Shown here piece after piece: positions 36,754-44,629 of a stretch of DNA of 64,000 bases (positions are counted from its first letter, which is position 1; every line of letters starts with the position of its first letter). The stretch is from Thioalbus denitrificans. GTDB taxonomy: Bacteria; Pseudomonadota; Gammaproteobacteria; DSM-26407. Below the pieces are notes generated by a model, which was not told where the DNA came from, searched no databases, and worked only from the letters and a program-made list of their open reading frames with translations. The stretch lies in NCBI RefSeq assembly GCF_003337735.1, contig NZ_QPJY01000002.1, positions 248,001 through 312,000 on the forward strand. Direction: 5' to 3'. The position numbers and the translations under genes were made by a program.

Positions 36754-37791
36754 ATGCAGACATTGACGGAATTCCTGGAAACGGCGGGCGCGGAGCTGCG
36801 CATCATCGAGATGGGCCGGCGCGTGCAGCGGGTCCCGCGCGACAGCTTCCTCGCCTTCGAGCGGGCCGAGCGGCCCTGGCCCTGGCCGCTGCTGCGGCAG
36901 GCCTGGTTCGGAGTGCTGCTGCATCCCCGCGGGGGCGGTGTCGAACCCCATGTCTGGTTCCTGCGCCTGCCGCTGGACGAGCTCGGCGGCCTGGTGCAGG
37001 CGGCACGGGACGAGTTTCTCCAGCGGCTGGCGGAGGCGCTCGGCCTCGATGGCCGGCCCCCGCGTCCGGAGGCGCTGGGGCGGGACAATCCGCGCCTGTT
37101 CCAGCCCCGCGAGGAGCGCATGGCGGCGTTCCACGCCCGGGTGGCCCGGGATCTGCGCCGGCCGGCCTCGGTCCATTACCGGACGCTGCTGAAGTACCTC
37201 ACCGGGGAGGCGGGCTGGGACGCCTGGCGGGGCCTGGGGCTGCAGGGCCTGGCGGATCTGGCCGTGCGACTCGACGAGGAGGCTAACGAGCGCCTGCTGG
37301 CCGGGGCCGTGCCGCATCTTCCGGCCGAACCCTTCGCCGCCCTGGGCGCGGCGCTGGAGAACGGGACGGTGGGCACCGCCGTGGCCGAGGCCCTGCTGGC
37401 GCGGGCCACCCGCAACCTGGAACTGGGCGAACCGGATACCGGCGCCGCGGTCGCCGCGGTGCGCGCCATGGCCGGCGCCCGCGGCCGGGGACTGCGCAAC
37501 GCCCTGCTGCTGCGTACCCTGGCCAGCCCCGCCGCCCGGCAGCCCGAAGTGCTGGCCGCCATCGCCGGACGCTGCTGGGAGGCGCTCGAGGAGGGGGACA
37601 TCCGGCGTGCATTTCTCGAGGTCCTGGCGGCCAACCGCTCCGGCCAGCCCTTCTTCAACGAGTGCCTGGCCGACCTGCTGTTCGTCCCCGGGGTGCGGGA
37701 TTCACTGCGTGCGTCGCTGCGGGATCCGGACCGGTCGCCGGCGCTTGCCGCCGCCATCGGCGGGCTGTTCAGCGCCTACCGCACCGACTGA
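36754..37791 (+). CDS. DUF3549 family protein
   Basis: A 345-residue protein of the gammaproteobacterial DUF3549 family, recognised by TLTEFLETAGAELRIIEMGRRVQR, the PWPWPLLRQAWFGVLL segment and WFLRLPLDELGG. The C-terminal two thirds is made of regular Ala/Leu-rich helical pairs, HEAT-like. No signal peptide or membrane helix, so cytosolic. Function unknown. The last 16 nt overlap the convergent hemY gene. Confidence 0.8.
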   Translation: MQTLTEFLETAGAELRIIEMGRRVQRVPRDSFLAFERAERPWPWPLLRQAWFGVLLHPRGGGVEPHVWFLRLPLDELGGLVQAARDEFLQRLAEALGLDGRPPRPEALGRDNPRLFQPREERMAAFHARVARDLRRPASVHYRTLLKYLTGEAGWDAWRGLGLQGLADLAVRLDEEANERLLAGAVPHLPAEPFAALGAALENGTVGTAVAEALLARATRNLELGEPDTGAAVAAVRAMAGARGRGLRNALLLRTLASPAARQPEVLAAIAGRCWEALEEGDIRRAFLEVLAANRSGQPFFNECLADLLFVPGVRDSLRASLRDPDRSPALAAAIGGLFSAYRTD

Positions 37792-39134
37792 GGGCGCCCG
37801 GCCGCGAGCTCCCCGGCGCAGGCCAGGGCACTGGCGGCACAGTCGTTCAAGGCGATGCCGCGGTAGGCGTTGGAGACGAGGTAGAGGCCGGGCAGGGCGG
37901 CGGCGGCCGTGAAGATGCGCTCCAGGCGCCCGAGGTGCCCGATGCGGTAGCTGGGAATGCCTCGTTCCCAGCGCTGCACGAAGGTCACCACCGGTTCGGC
38001 CCGGCAGCCCATGGTGGCGCCCACACCCCGCAGCGCGGTGCGGACCAGCTCGGCCTCGGACTGCAGCGCCAGCTCCGGGTTGCGCAGCCCGCCGATCATC
38101 ACCCGCAGGGTCTGCCCACCCTCCGGCGCCCGGTCGGGGAAGATGCTGGAGTCCCACAGGACACCCAGGATCGGCAGCCGGGCGGCGCTGGTGGTGAGCA
38201 GCCCGAAGCCGTCCAGGGGGTGATCCAGTCCCCGGTAGCCGAGCCCGACCACCGCGATGGGCGCGTAGTGGATGGCGGCCAGCTCCGCCGCCAGTCCGGC
38301 GTCCACCGGTTCCAGCAGGGCCGCGGCGGCATGGGCCGGGCAGGCCAGCACCAGCCGGTCGGCCGAGTAGGTCACGTCCCCGGCCTCCAGCCGCCAGCCC
38401 GCCGCCGTGCGGGCCAGCGCGGTCACGGGGCTGCCCGTGCGGACGCGTTCCCGCAGCAGCCCGGCGAGGTGGTCGATGAAGCTGCCCACCCCGCCCCGGA
38501 AGCTCATCAGCACCCCGCCCGGTCCCGCTTCCCGGCGGCGCCTGGCCAGCATGCCGCGGAACAGGCCGCCATGTTCCCGCTCCAGGGCCGCCACGGCGGG
38601 AAAAGCCGCCTGCACCGACAGGTCCGCCGGCGTCGAGGCGTAGATGCCGGCGGTCATGGCATCGAGGAACGTATCGGTGAACGCCCGCCCGAGGCGCCGG
38701 TAGCCGAAGGACTGCAGGGTCTCCTCGCCGCCGTCGCGCCGGGGCGGGACGAAGACCTCCGCGAGCACCCGCAGCTTGGCCGGGAGGGAGAGCAGGCGGC
38801 TGCCGAGAAAGGCCGGCGGGCTCTCGGGCAGCCGATGCAGGGCGCCGTTGAAAATGAAGCGCCGCCGCGCCGCGTCGCTGCTGCGCAGCAGCAGGTCCTC
38901 GGCGCCGGCCGCCTGCACCAGCGCCAGGGTATGGGGCTTGTTGGTCAGGAAGCCGTTGCCGCCGGCCTCGAACCGGAAACCCTCCCGCTCCACCGTGCGC
39001 ATGGTCCCGCCGGGGTGGGGCGCGCGCTCGAACAGCACGATTTCCGCGCCGGGAAGCAGCCGGGTCAGGTGGAAGGCGGTGGCCAGGCCGCTGATGCCGC
39101 CGCCGACGATGGCGATCTTCATGGGGTCACTCAT
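37776..39134 (-). CDS. hemY: Protoporphyrinogen oxidase, HemY type
   Basis: FAD enzyme of 452 residues for late heme synthesis. N-terminal dinucleotide motif AIVGGGISGLATAFHL, then VLFERAPHPGGTMRTVEREGFRFEAG across residues 33-58, and the C-terminal FAD contact PGLYLVSNAYRGIALNDC. HemY oxidises protoporphyrinogen or coproporphyrinogen with oxygen. Many gammaproteobacteria use HemG or HemJ instead. Starts at the ATGs 39134 or 39122; the gene overlaps the arfB stop by 8 nt. It ends inside the convergent DUF3549 gene. Confidence 0.88.
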   Translation of the reverse strand: MSDPMKIAIVGGGISGLATAFHLTRLLPGAEIVLFERAPHPGGTMRTVEREGFRFEAGGNGFLTNKPHTLALVQAAGAEDLLLRSSDAARRRFIFNGALHRLPESPPAFLGSRLLSLPAKLRVLAEVFVPPRRDGGEETLQSFGYRRLGRAFTDTFLDAMTAGIYASTPADLSVQAAFPAVAALEREHGGLFRGMLARRRREAGPGGVLMSFRGGVGSFIDHLAGLLRERVRTGSPVTALARTAAGWRLEAGDVTYSADRLVLACPAHAAAALLEPVDAGLAAELAAIHYAPIAVVGLGYRGLDHPLDGFGLLTTSAARLPILGVLWDSSIFPDRAPEGGQTLRVMIGGLRNPELALQSEAELVRTALRGVGATMGCRAEPVVTFVQRWERGIPSYRIGHLGRLERIFTAAAALPGLYLVSNAYRGIALNDCAASALACAGELAAGRPQSVR

Positions 39135-39555
39135 CCCGTGCCGAGACGGGCCGCCGGGTGCGCTTGGTGTCGCCGCGCTGGCGCTTCTCCTGCAGGCGGC
39201 GCTCCTTCGCGGCCCGTCCCGGGCGGGTGGGCCGGCGCTTGGGCGGCGGGGGCGCGGCCGCCTCGCGCAGCAGCGTCAGCAGCCGCTCCAGGGCGTCGGT
39301 GCGATTGCGCTCCTGGCTGCGGTAGCGCTGGGCGGTGATGACCACCACCCCCTCAGAGGTCATGCGCCGGCCGGCGAGCCGGCGCAGGCGCGCCCGGACC
39401 GGTTCGGGCAGGGTGGCGCAACGGGCGGCGTCGAAGCGCAGCTGCACCGCCGTGGCGACCTTGTTAACATTCTGGCCACCGGGGCCCGAGGCGCGGATGA
39501 AGCTCTCCTCGATCTCGCTCTCGTCGATAACCAGCGTGGGGGTCACGGATATCAT
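39127..39555 (-). CDS. arfB: Alternative ribosome-rescue factor ArfB
   Basis: A 142-residue stand-alone GGQ-domain peptidyl-tRNA hydrolase. GPGGQNVNKVATAVQLRFD carries the catalytic GGQ, VVITAQRYRSQERNRTDALERL matches the family, and the C-terminal tail is very basic (RRPTRPGRAAKERRLQEKRQ), as needed to bind the empty mRNA channel of stalled ribosomes. ATG 39555 is chosen because the family starts close to this point (ISVTPTLVIDESEIEESFIRASG). First of a two-gene unit with hemY. The region upstream is a dispersed repeat. Confidence 0.9.
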   Translation of the reverse strand: MISVTPTLVIDESEIEESFIRASGPGGQNVNKVATAVQLRFDAARCATLPEPVRARLRRLAGRRMTSEGVVVITAQRYRSQERNRTDALERLLTLLREAAAPPPPKRRPTRPGRAAKERRLQEKRQRGDTKRTRRPVSARDE

Positions 39556-39561
39556 GGTGCC

Positions 39562-39724
39562 AGTGTACTGCCTCCTCCCGGGAGGCGCATTCGGCGATTT
39601 GGTGCGGGGCCAGCCGCCAGGCGCACTCGCGCGGGAATGGCGGGCACCCTTGCATGCGGGCACAACACCGATGCAGCGCGGATGCCGGCGACCTCGACCG
39701 GCGACGTTCAAGGAGATTCACCCG
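39562..39724 (+). repeat. Dispersed intergenic element, copy B (about 163 bp)
   Basis: Begins AGTGTACTGCCTC, contains the palindrome CCTCCCGGGAGG then CGCATTC and GGCGCACTCGCGCGGGAA, and ends GGAGATTCACCCG directly before the ybaK ATG. It is collinear with copy A. It fills the gap between the divergent arfB and ybaK genes. Confidence 0.65.
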
Positions 39725-40213
39725 ATGGGCAAGCACAAGACCCCCGTCACGCCCGCGGTGCACGCGCTGCGCGCCGCCGGGGTGGCATTCGGGAACCACC
39801 CCTACCGTTATGTGGATCACGGCGGCACCGCCCAGTGCGCGCGCGAGCTCGAGGTGGACGAGCACGCGGTGGTGAAGACCCTGATCATGGAGGACGACCG
39901 GCAGCAGCCGCTGGTGGTGCTGATGCACGGCGATCGCGAGGTCTCCACCAAGGCCCTGGCCCGGGCCATCGGGGCGAAGACGGTTCAGCCCTGCGCCCCG
40001 GCGGTGGCCGGCCGCCACAGCGGCTACCAGGTGGGCGGCACCTCCCCCTTCGGCACGCGCCACCCCATGCCCGTGTACATGGAAGCCACCATCCTCGAGC
40101 TTCCCCGCATCTGGATCAACGGCGGCAGTCGCGGCTATCTTGTCTCCATGGAGCCCCGGGAAGCCGCGCGTGTGCTGGCAGCGGTCCTCGTCAACGTGGC
40201 TCAGCCCGAATAG
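39725..40213 (+). CDS. ybaK: Cys-tRNA(Pro) deacylase YbaK/EbsC
   Basis: A 162-residue YbaK-domain protein that hydrolyses mischarged tRNA, typically Cys-tRNA(Pro). Motifs: TPAVHALRAAGVAF, YRYVDHGGTAQCARELEVDEHAVVKTLI within 27-54, DREVSTKALARAIGAKTV and the conserved GYQVGGTSPFGTRHPMPVYME in the 100-120 region. The ATG at 39725 directly follows the repeat element. The next gene (OmpR-type regulator) starts 37 nt downstream. Confidence 0.9.
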   Translation: MGKHKTPVTPAVHALRAAGVAFGNHPYRYVDHGGTAQCARELEVDEHAVVKTLIMEDDRQQPLVVLMHGDREVSTKALARAIGAKTVQPCAPAVAGRHSGYQVGGTSPFGTRHPMPVYMEATILELPRIWINGGSRGYLVSMEPREAARVLAAVLVNVAQPE

Positions 40214-40250
40214 CGGACCGCACCTTCCCGGAACCCGGCATCCCACGCCC

Positions 40251-40937
40251 ATGCATCTGCTCGTCATCGAGGACAACCCGGACCTGGTCGCCAACCTGGT
40301 GGATTACCTGGAAGGCCGCGGCCACACGGTGGACGTGGCCTTCGATGGCTGGGCCGGCCTGCAGCGCGCGATGGACGAGTCCTTCGATGCCCTGGTGCTG
40401 GACCTGATGCTGCCGGGCCTCGACGGGGTGGAGGTCTGCCGGCGGTTGCGCGGGGCCGGCCGCAGCCTCCCGGTGCTGATGCTCACCGCTCGGGACACGC
40501 TGCAGGACAAGCTGGAGGGTTTCGCCGGCGGTGCCGACGACTACCTGGTCAAGCCTTTCGCGCTGCAGGAGCTGGAAGTCCGCCTCGCCGCGCTGGTGCG
40601 ACGATCCCGGGGCGGGGTCTCCACCCCGGTGCTCCGGGTGGCGGACCTGGAGCTGGACCCGGCAAGCCGGCGGGTGCGCCGCGGGGGCCGCACCCTGGAA
40701 CTGCCGCCCATCTCCCTGCGCATCCTCGAGCTGCTGCTGCGGGAATCCCCGCGGGTGGTGAGCCGGGCCCAGATCGAACGCGTGGTGTGGGGCGACTCGC
40801 CGCCCGACAGCGACTCCCTGCGCGCGCACATGCACCTGCTGCGCGCCGCCATCGACCATCCATTCACGCGGCCCCTGCTGCGCACCGTGCGCGGGGTGGG
40901 TTACCAGCTGGCAGACCCGGATGAGATTTCGTCGTAG
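40251..40937 (+). CDS. OmpR-family response regulator
   Basis: A 228-residue two-component regulator. The receiver domain has IEDN, the phospho-acceptor Asp in VLDLMLPGLDG, Thr in MLTARDT and Lys in YLVKPF. The winged-helix output domain follows (LELPPISLRILELLLRESPRVVSRAQIERVVWG, TVRGVGYQL). Closest in pattern to the QseB/PmrA-like branch. Overlaps the kinase start by 17 nt. Four 11-bp-phased repeats just after the kinase gene are a likely binding site for it. Confidence 0.93.
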   Translation: MHLLVIEDNPDLVANLVDYLEGRGHTVDVAFDGWAGLQRAMDESFDALVLDLMLPGLDGVEVCRRLRGAGRSLPVLMLTARDTLQDKLEGFAGGADDYLVKPFALQELEVRLAALVRRSRGGVSTPVLRVADLELDPASRRVRRGGRTLELPPISLRILELLLRESPRVVSRAQIERVVWGDSPPDSDSLRAHMHLLRAAIDHPFTRPLLRTVRGVGYQLADPDEISS

Positions 40938-42204
40938 CCTCCGGGCCCGGGTGGTGCTGGCCTTCGCCCTGTTCGGCGCGGGCCTCAGCCTGCTGCTGAT
41001 GGCGGGTCTCTTCGTGGCGGTACACGACCTGGAGCGGCGCCTGGTCGACGAGGCGCTGACCGCGGAGCTGGAGGACTACATCAGCCGGCGCAACCGCAAC
41101 CCACACTCGCCGCCCCCCGACACCACCACGGTGCGCGGCTTCGTGGAGCCGAGCGAGCGTTTCAGCCGCGATATCCCGGCGGCGGTCCGCTCGCTCCCGG
41201 AGGGCCGACACGCCCTGGTGCTGGCGGACCGCCCCTACCTGGTGGCCGTGGCCGAGCGTCATGGCAGCCGTTTCTGGCTGCTCTACGACGAAAGCCAGGT
41301 ATTGCGCCGGGAGCGGCAGATCATCCTCATCCTGGCGGGCGCGGCCCTGCTCATGACCCTGCTCTCCGCCGCCGGAGGGCTGTGGCTGGCGGGACGGGTG
41401 ATCGCCCCGGTCAGCCAGCTGTCCCGCCGGGTACAGACACTCGGACCGGGCGACCTGCCCGCCGCGCTGGGCCAGGACTACCCCCGGGACGAGGTTGGCG
41501 AGCTGGCGCGGGCCTTCGAACGCTTCCAGCGCCGCCTGCAGGCATTCATCCGGCGGGAACGCGCCTTCACCGCCGACATCAGCCACGAGCTCCGCACTCC
41601 GCTGGCGGTCATCTCGGGCGCCGCCGAGGTCCTGCTCACCGACCCGGCGCTCGAATCCCGGGCCCGGGCCCGGGTGGAACGCATCGCCCGCGCCGTGGAC
41701 GAAATGGGAGAGCTCACCAGCGCGCTGCTGGTGCTGGCCCGCGAGGAGGCCGGGGAGGCCGTCACCACGGCCCAGTGCGACGTGGACAGCCTGATCCACG
41801 AGATCGTGGAAAAACATCGCCACCTGCTGCGGGACAAGCCGGTGACGGTGGAGCTCGGTGCCGATGACTCCCCCTGCGTGGCGGCGGAGCGCACCCTGCT
41901 GGCGGTGGTGCTGGGCAACCTGGTCCGCAACGCCTTCACCTACACCCGCGCGGGGCGGATCAGGATCCACCTGGACCGGGACGGGGTGGTGGTGGAGGAC
42001 ACCGGCCCCGGCCTTCCCCAGGAGCTGGGGGAACGGATCCTGGAGCCCCACGTCTCCGGCCCCGGCAGCGCCGGCGCCGGCATCGGGCTTTCGCTCGTGC
42101 GCCGGATCTGCAACCGCTACGGCTGGCGGTTGGAGCTGGCCAGCCAGTCGGGGGAGGGCACCCGCGCCCGACTCCGCTTCGGTTCGCAACACACCCCGTC
42201 TTGA
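40921..42204 (+). CDS. Two-component sensor histidine kinase
   Basis: A 427-residue inner-membrane kinase, partner of the preceding regulator. Transmembrane helix near 11-33, a periplasmic loop of roughly 100 residues with few features, and a second helix near 140-158 (IILILAGAALLMTLLSAAGG). Then a HAMP-like linker, the H-box TADISHELRTPLAVISGAAE, the N-box LVRNAFTYT and the G1 motif VVEDTGPGLP. The stimulus is unknown. The stop codon lies inside the first of four TTGAC repeats. Confidence 0.92.
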   Translation: MRFRRSLRARVVLAFALFGAGLSLLLMAGLFVAVHDLERRLVDEALTAELEDYISRRNRNPHSPPPDTTTVRGFVEPSERFSRDIPAAVRSLPEGRHALVLADRPYLVAVAERHGSRFWLLYDESQVLRRERQIILILAGAALLMTLLSAAGGLWLAGRVIAPVSQLSRRVQTLGPGDLPAALGQDYPRDEVGELARAFERFQRRLQAFIRRERAFTADISHELRTPLAVISGAAEVLLTDPALESRARARVERIARAVDEMGELTSALLVLAREEAGEAVTTAQCDVDSLIHEIVEKHRHLLRDKPVTVELGADDSPCVAAERTLLAVVLGNLVRNAFTYTRAGRIRIHLDRDGVVVEDTGPGLPQELGERILEPHVSGPGSAGAGIGLSLVRRICNRYGWRLELASQSGEGTRARLRFGSQHTPS

Positions 42205-42255
42205 CCTTTCCTTGACATCCGCTTGACCTCGCCTTCACCCGCCTGGCGTTAGCAT
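42201..42255 (+). promoter_or_regulatory. Four 11-bp-phased TTGAC repeats with -10 box
   Basis: TTGAC at 42201, 42212 and 42223, and TTCAC at 42234: exactly one helical turn apart, the geometry bound by tandem OmpR/PhoB-type dimers. TAGCAT at 42250-42255, 11 nt after the last repeat, is placed like the -10 of a PhoB-type promoter. It would drive the small membrane protein gene at 42321. Confidence 0.6.
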
Positions 42256-42320
42256 TCCGGGAGCCACGCAGGATGCCAGCCGGCCTCCGTGCGTCCCCGG
42301 AATCAGTGGAGGAGGACGAC

Positions 42321-42656
42321 ATGTCCCAGTCCCAGTACGAAACCCTGCCGCGCCGGCCCGTGACCGACGCCGGCACCTGGCAGCCGCGGCGCCGGGTGTT
42401 CCTCACCCCCTCGCTGGCCATCGCCCTGCTCAGCCTGGCGCTGGTGCTGGCGCCCGAGCTCAACGGTGCGCCCGGCTGGGTGCACCACGTCACGCCCATC
42501 TGGGGCCTCGTCGGTGCCCTGCTGGCCGGCATGCTCGGGCGGGTGCGCCTGCGGCGCGAGGTGACGCTGAACCACCCCGGCCTGGCCGGCATTGCCGGCG
42601 GTCTCACCGCCCTGGTGCTGATGGTCGGTGTGGCGGAGTGGCCCGGCGGGCTGTAA
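42321..42656 (+). CDS. Small membrane protein of unknown function
   Basis: A 111-residue protein with no recognised family. Residues 27-46 (FLTPSLAIALLSLALVLAPE), 52-68 (VHHVTPIWGLVGALLAG) and 84-104 (GLAGIAGGLTALVLMVGVAE) are likely membrane helices, with a polar N-terminus. A strong GGAGGAGG precedes the ATG at 42321. The position after a phased regulator-binding site suggests it is a target of the adjacent two-component system (inference). Confidence 0.65.
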   Translation: MSQSQYETLPRRPVTDAGTWQPRRRVFLTPSLAIALLSLALVLAPELNGAPGWVHHVTPIWGLVGALLAGMLGRVRLRREVTLNHPGLAGIAGGLTALVLMVGVAEWPGGL

Positions 42657-42746
42657 ACCCCGTAATCCGTAGTTCAGTCCGTACTTCCGACCCTAGCTTA
42701 TTCGGGCCGCAGCACCCGGTGCCGCGGCGCAAGGAGTCTATCGAAC

Positions 42747-44570
42747 TTGTCAGTCACAACAGAACACTGGTCGGCGCGCAAGGGGCGTGCCGGAAAGGGG
42801 AATCTCCCGGCCTGGCTTGTGCGCATGCTGCCCTTCATGCGTTGGCGCCACCGGGTTACCCGGGACACCCTGCGCAATGATTTCGTCGCCGGTCTCACCG
42901 GCGCCATCGTGGTGCTGCCCCAGGGCGTCGCCTTCGCCACGATTGCCGGCATGCCCCCGGAGTACGGTCTCTACGCCGGCATGATTCCGGCCATCGTCGC
43001 GGCCCTGTTCGGTTCCTCCTGGCATCTTGTCTCCGGTCCGACCACCGCGGCCTCCATCGTGCTGTTCTCGTCGCTGAGCGTATTCGCCGAGCCGGGCACC
43101 GCGGAGTACGTCGGCCTGGCGCTGACCCTCACGGTCATGGTGGGCGTCATCCAGCTGGTGATGGGGCTGGCCCGGCTGGGCACGCTGGTCAACTTCATCT
43201 CCCACTCGGTGGTGATCGGCTTCACCGCCGGCGCGGCGCTGCTCATCGCCAGCAACCAGTTCAAGCACTTCTTCGGCATCGAGATTCCCCGTGGCGGCCA
43301 TTTCCACGACACCATCCTGTCCCTGTTCAGCCAGTTGGGGGATATCAACATCTACGTGACCGCGGTGGGGCTGGTGACGCTGCTCACCGGTATCGCCGCC
43401 CGCCGCTTCCTGCCCCGGCTGCCGTACATGATCATCGCCATGGTGGCCGGCAGCCTGGCGGCGCTGGGGCTGAACGCCGCCTTCGGAGAGTCGGTGACGG
43501 CCATCCGCACCGTGGGCGCGCTGCCCGCGGCGCTGCCCCCCCTGTCGATGCCCGACTTCTCCCTGCACACCCTGCGCGAACTGGCCCCGGCGGCACTGGC
43601 CGTGACCCTCTTCGCCCTGACCGAGGCGGTCTCCATCGCCCGCTCGCTCGCCATCCGCGCCGGACAGCACATCGACGGCAACCAGGAGTTCATCGGCCAG
43701 GGCCTGTCCAACATCGCCGGCAGCTTCTTCTCCGGCTATGTCGCCTCCGGCTCCTTCAATCGCAGCGGCCTCAACTACGAGGCCGGGGCCAAGACCCCGA
43801 TAGCGGCCATCTTCGGCGGCAGCCTGCTGATGGTCATCGTGCTGTTCGTGGCGCCCTATGCCGCCTACCTGCCCAATGCGGCGATGGCCGGCATCCTGTT
43901 CCTGGTGGCCTGGGGACTCATCGACTTCCACCATATCCGCAACATCATCGCCACCAGCCGCTCGGAGACGGCCGTGCTGGCGAGCACCTTCTTCGGCACC
44001 CTGTTCCTGGAGCTGGAGTTCGCCATCTTCCTCGGCGTCATCCTGTCGCTGGTGCTCTACCTGAACCGCACCTCGCGGCCGCGGGTCATCTCCCGGGTGC
44101 CCGATCCGAAGGTGCCGGGGCGGCATTTCACCACCGACCCGGCTCTGCCCGAGTGCCCCCAGCTCAAGATCGTGCGCATCGACGGCTCGCTGTTCTTCGG
44201 CGCGGTCAGCCACATCCGCGAGTCCTTCAGCCTGTTCCTGGCCCGCCAGCCCGAGCAGAAGCATCTCGCCATCATCACCTCGGGCATCAACTTCATCGAC
44301 GTGGCCGGTGCCGAACTCCTCGTGCAGGAGGCCGGCTCCCGCCGCCTCAACGGTGGCGGCCTCTACCTGGTGGGCGCCAAGGACGGGGTGTGCAAGCCGC
44401 TGCAGAACGGTGGCTATCTGGACGAGATCGGCCGGGATCATGTCTTCGCCTCCAAGTCCGAGGCCATCGGCAGGATCTTCGAACAGCTCGATGCCGACGT
44501 GTGCCGCAACTGCACCCGGCGCATCTTCTCCGAGTGCCAGGCGCTTCCCCTGCCCGCGACAGGGGGCTGA
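42747..44570 (+). CDS. SulP-family anion permease with STAS domain
   Basis: A 607-residue SulP/SLC26 transporter. Membrane part with DFVAGLTGAIVVLPQGVAFATIAGMPPEYGLYAG across residues 45-78, VSGPTTAASIVLF, GFTAGAALLIASNQ and NIAGSFFSGYVASGSFNRSGLN. A cytosolic STAS domain follows (KIVRIDGSLFFGAVSHIRE, FIDVAGAELL). Transports sulfate, bicarbonate or other anions; not resolvable here. The start is TTG at 42747 with AAGGAG about 10 nt upstream. The C-terminal CRNCTRRIFSECQ adds cysteines beyond the STAS domain. A strong terminator follows. Confidence 0.9.
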   Translation: MSVTTEHWSARKGRAGKGNLPAWLVRMLPFMRWRHRVTRDTLRNDFVAGLTGAIVVLPQGVAFATIAGMPPEYGLYAGMIPAIVAALFGSSWHLVSGPTTAASIVLFSSLSVFAEPGTAEYVGLALTLTVMVGVIQLVMGLARLGTLVNFISHSVVIGFTAGAALLIASNQFKHFFGIEIPRGGHFHDTILSLFSQLGDINIYVTAVGLVTLLTGIAARRFLPRLPYMIIAMVAGSLAALGLNAAFGESVTAIRTVGALPAALPPLSMPDFSLHTLRELAPAALAVTLFALTEAVSIARSLAIRAGQHIDGNQEFIGQGLSNIAGSFFSGYVASGSFNRSGLNYEAGAKTPIAAIFGGSLLMVIVLFVAPYAAYLPNAAMAGILFLVAWGLIDFHHIRNIIATSRSETAVLASTFFGTLFLELEFAIFLGVILSLVLYLNRTSRPRVISRVPDPKVPGRHFTTDPALPECPQLKIVRIDGSLFFGAVSHIRESFSLFLARQPEQKHLAIITSGINFIDVAGAELLVQEAGSRRLNGGGLYLVGAKDGVCKPLQNGGYLDEIGRDHVFASKSEAIGRIFEQLDADVCRNCTRRIFSECQALPLPATGG

Positions 44571-44590
44571 CAGCCTCACCGTTTGTACCC

Positions 44591-44629
44591 CGCCGGGCGC
44601 GCAAGGATCGGACGCCCGGCGTTTTTTTT
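44591..44629 (+). terminator. Rho-independent terminator of the SulP gene
   Basis: CGCCGGGCG / CGCCCGGCG (9-bp arms, 13-nt loop) followed by eight T. It overlaps the stop codon of the convergent GH15 gene by 2 nt. Confidence 0.85.

Noticed and set aside
42750-44579. 609-codon open frame on the minus strand
   Set aside because: Antisense to the SulP transporter; composition rich in G, E, H, Q and no start signal.
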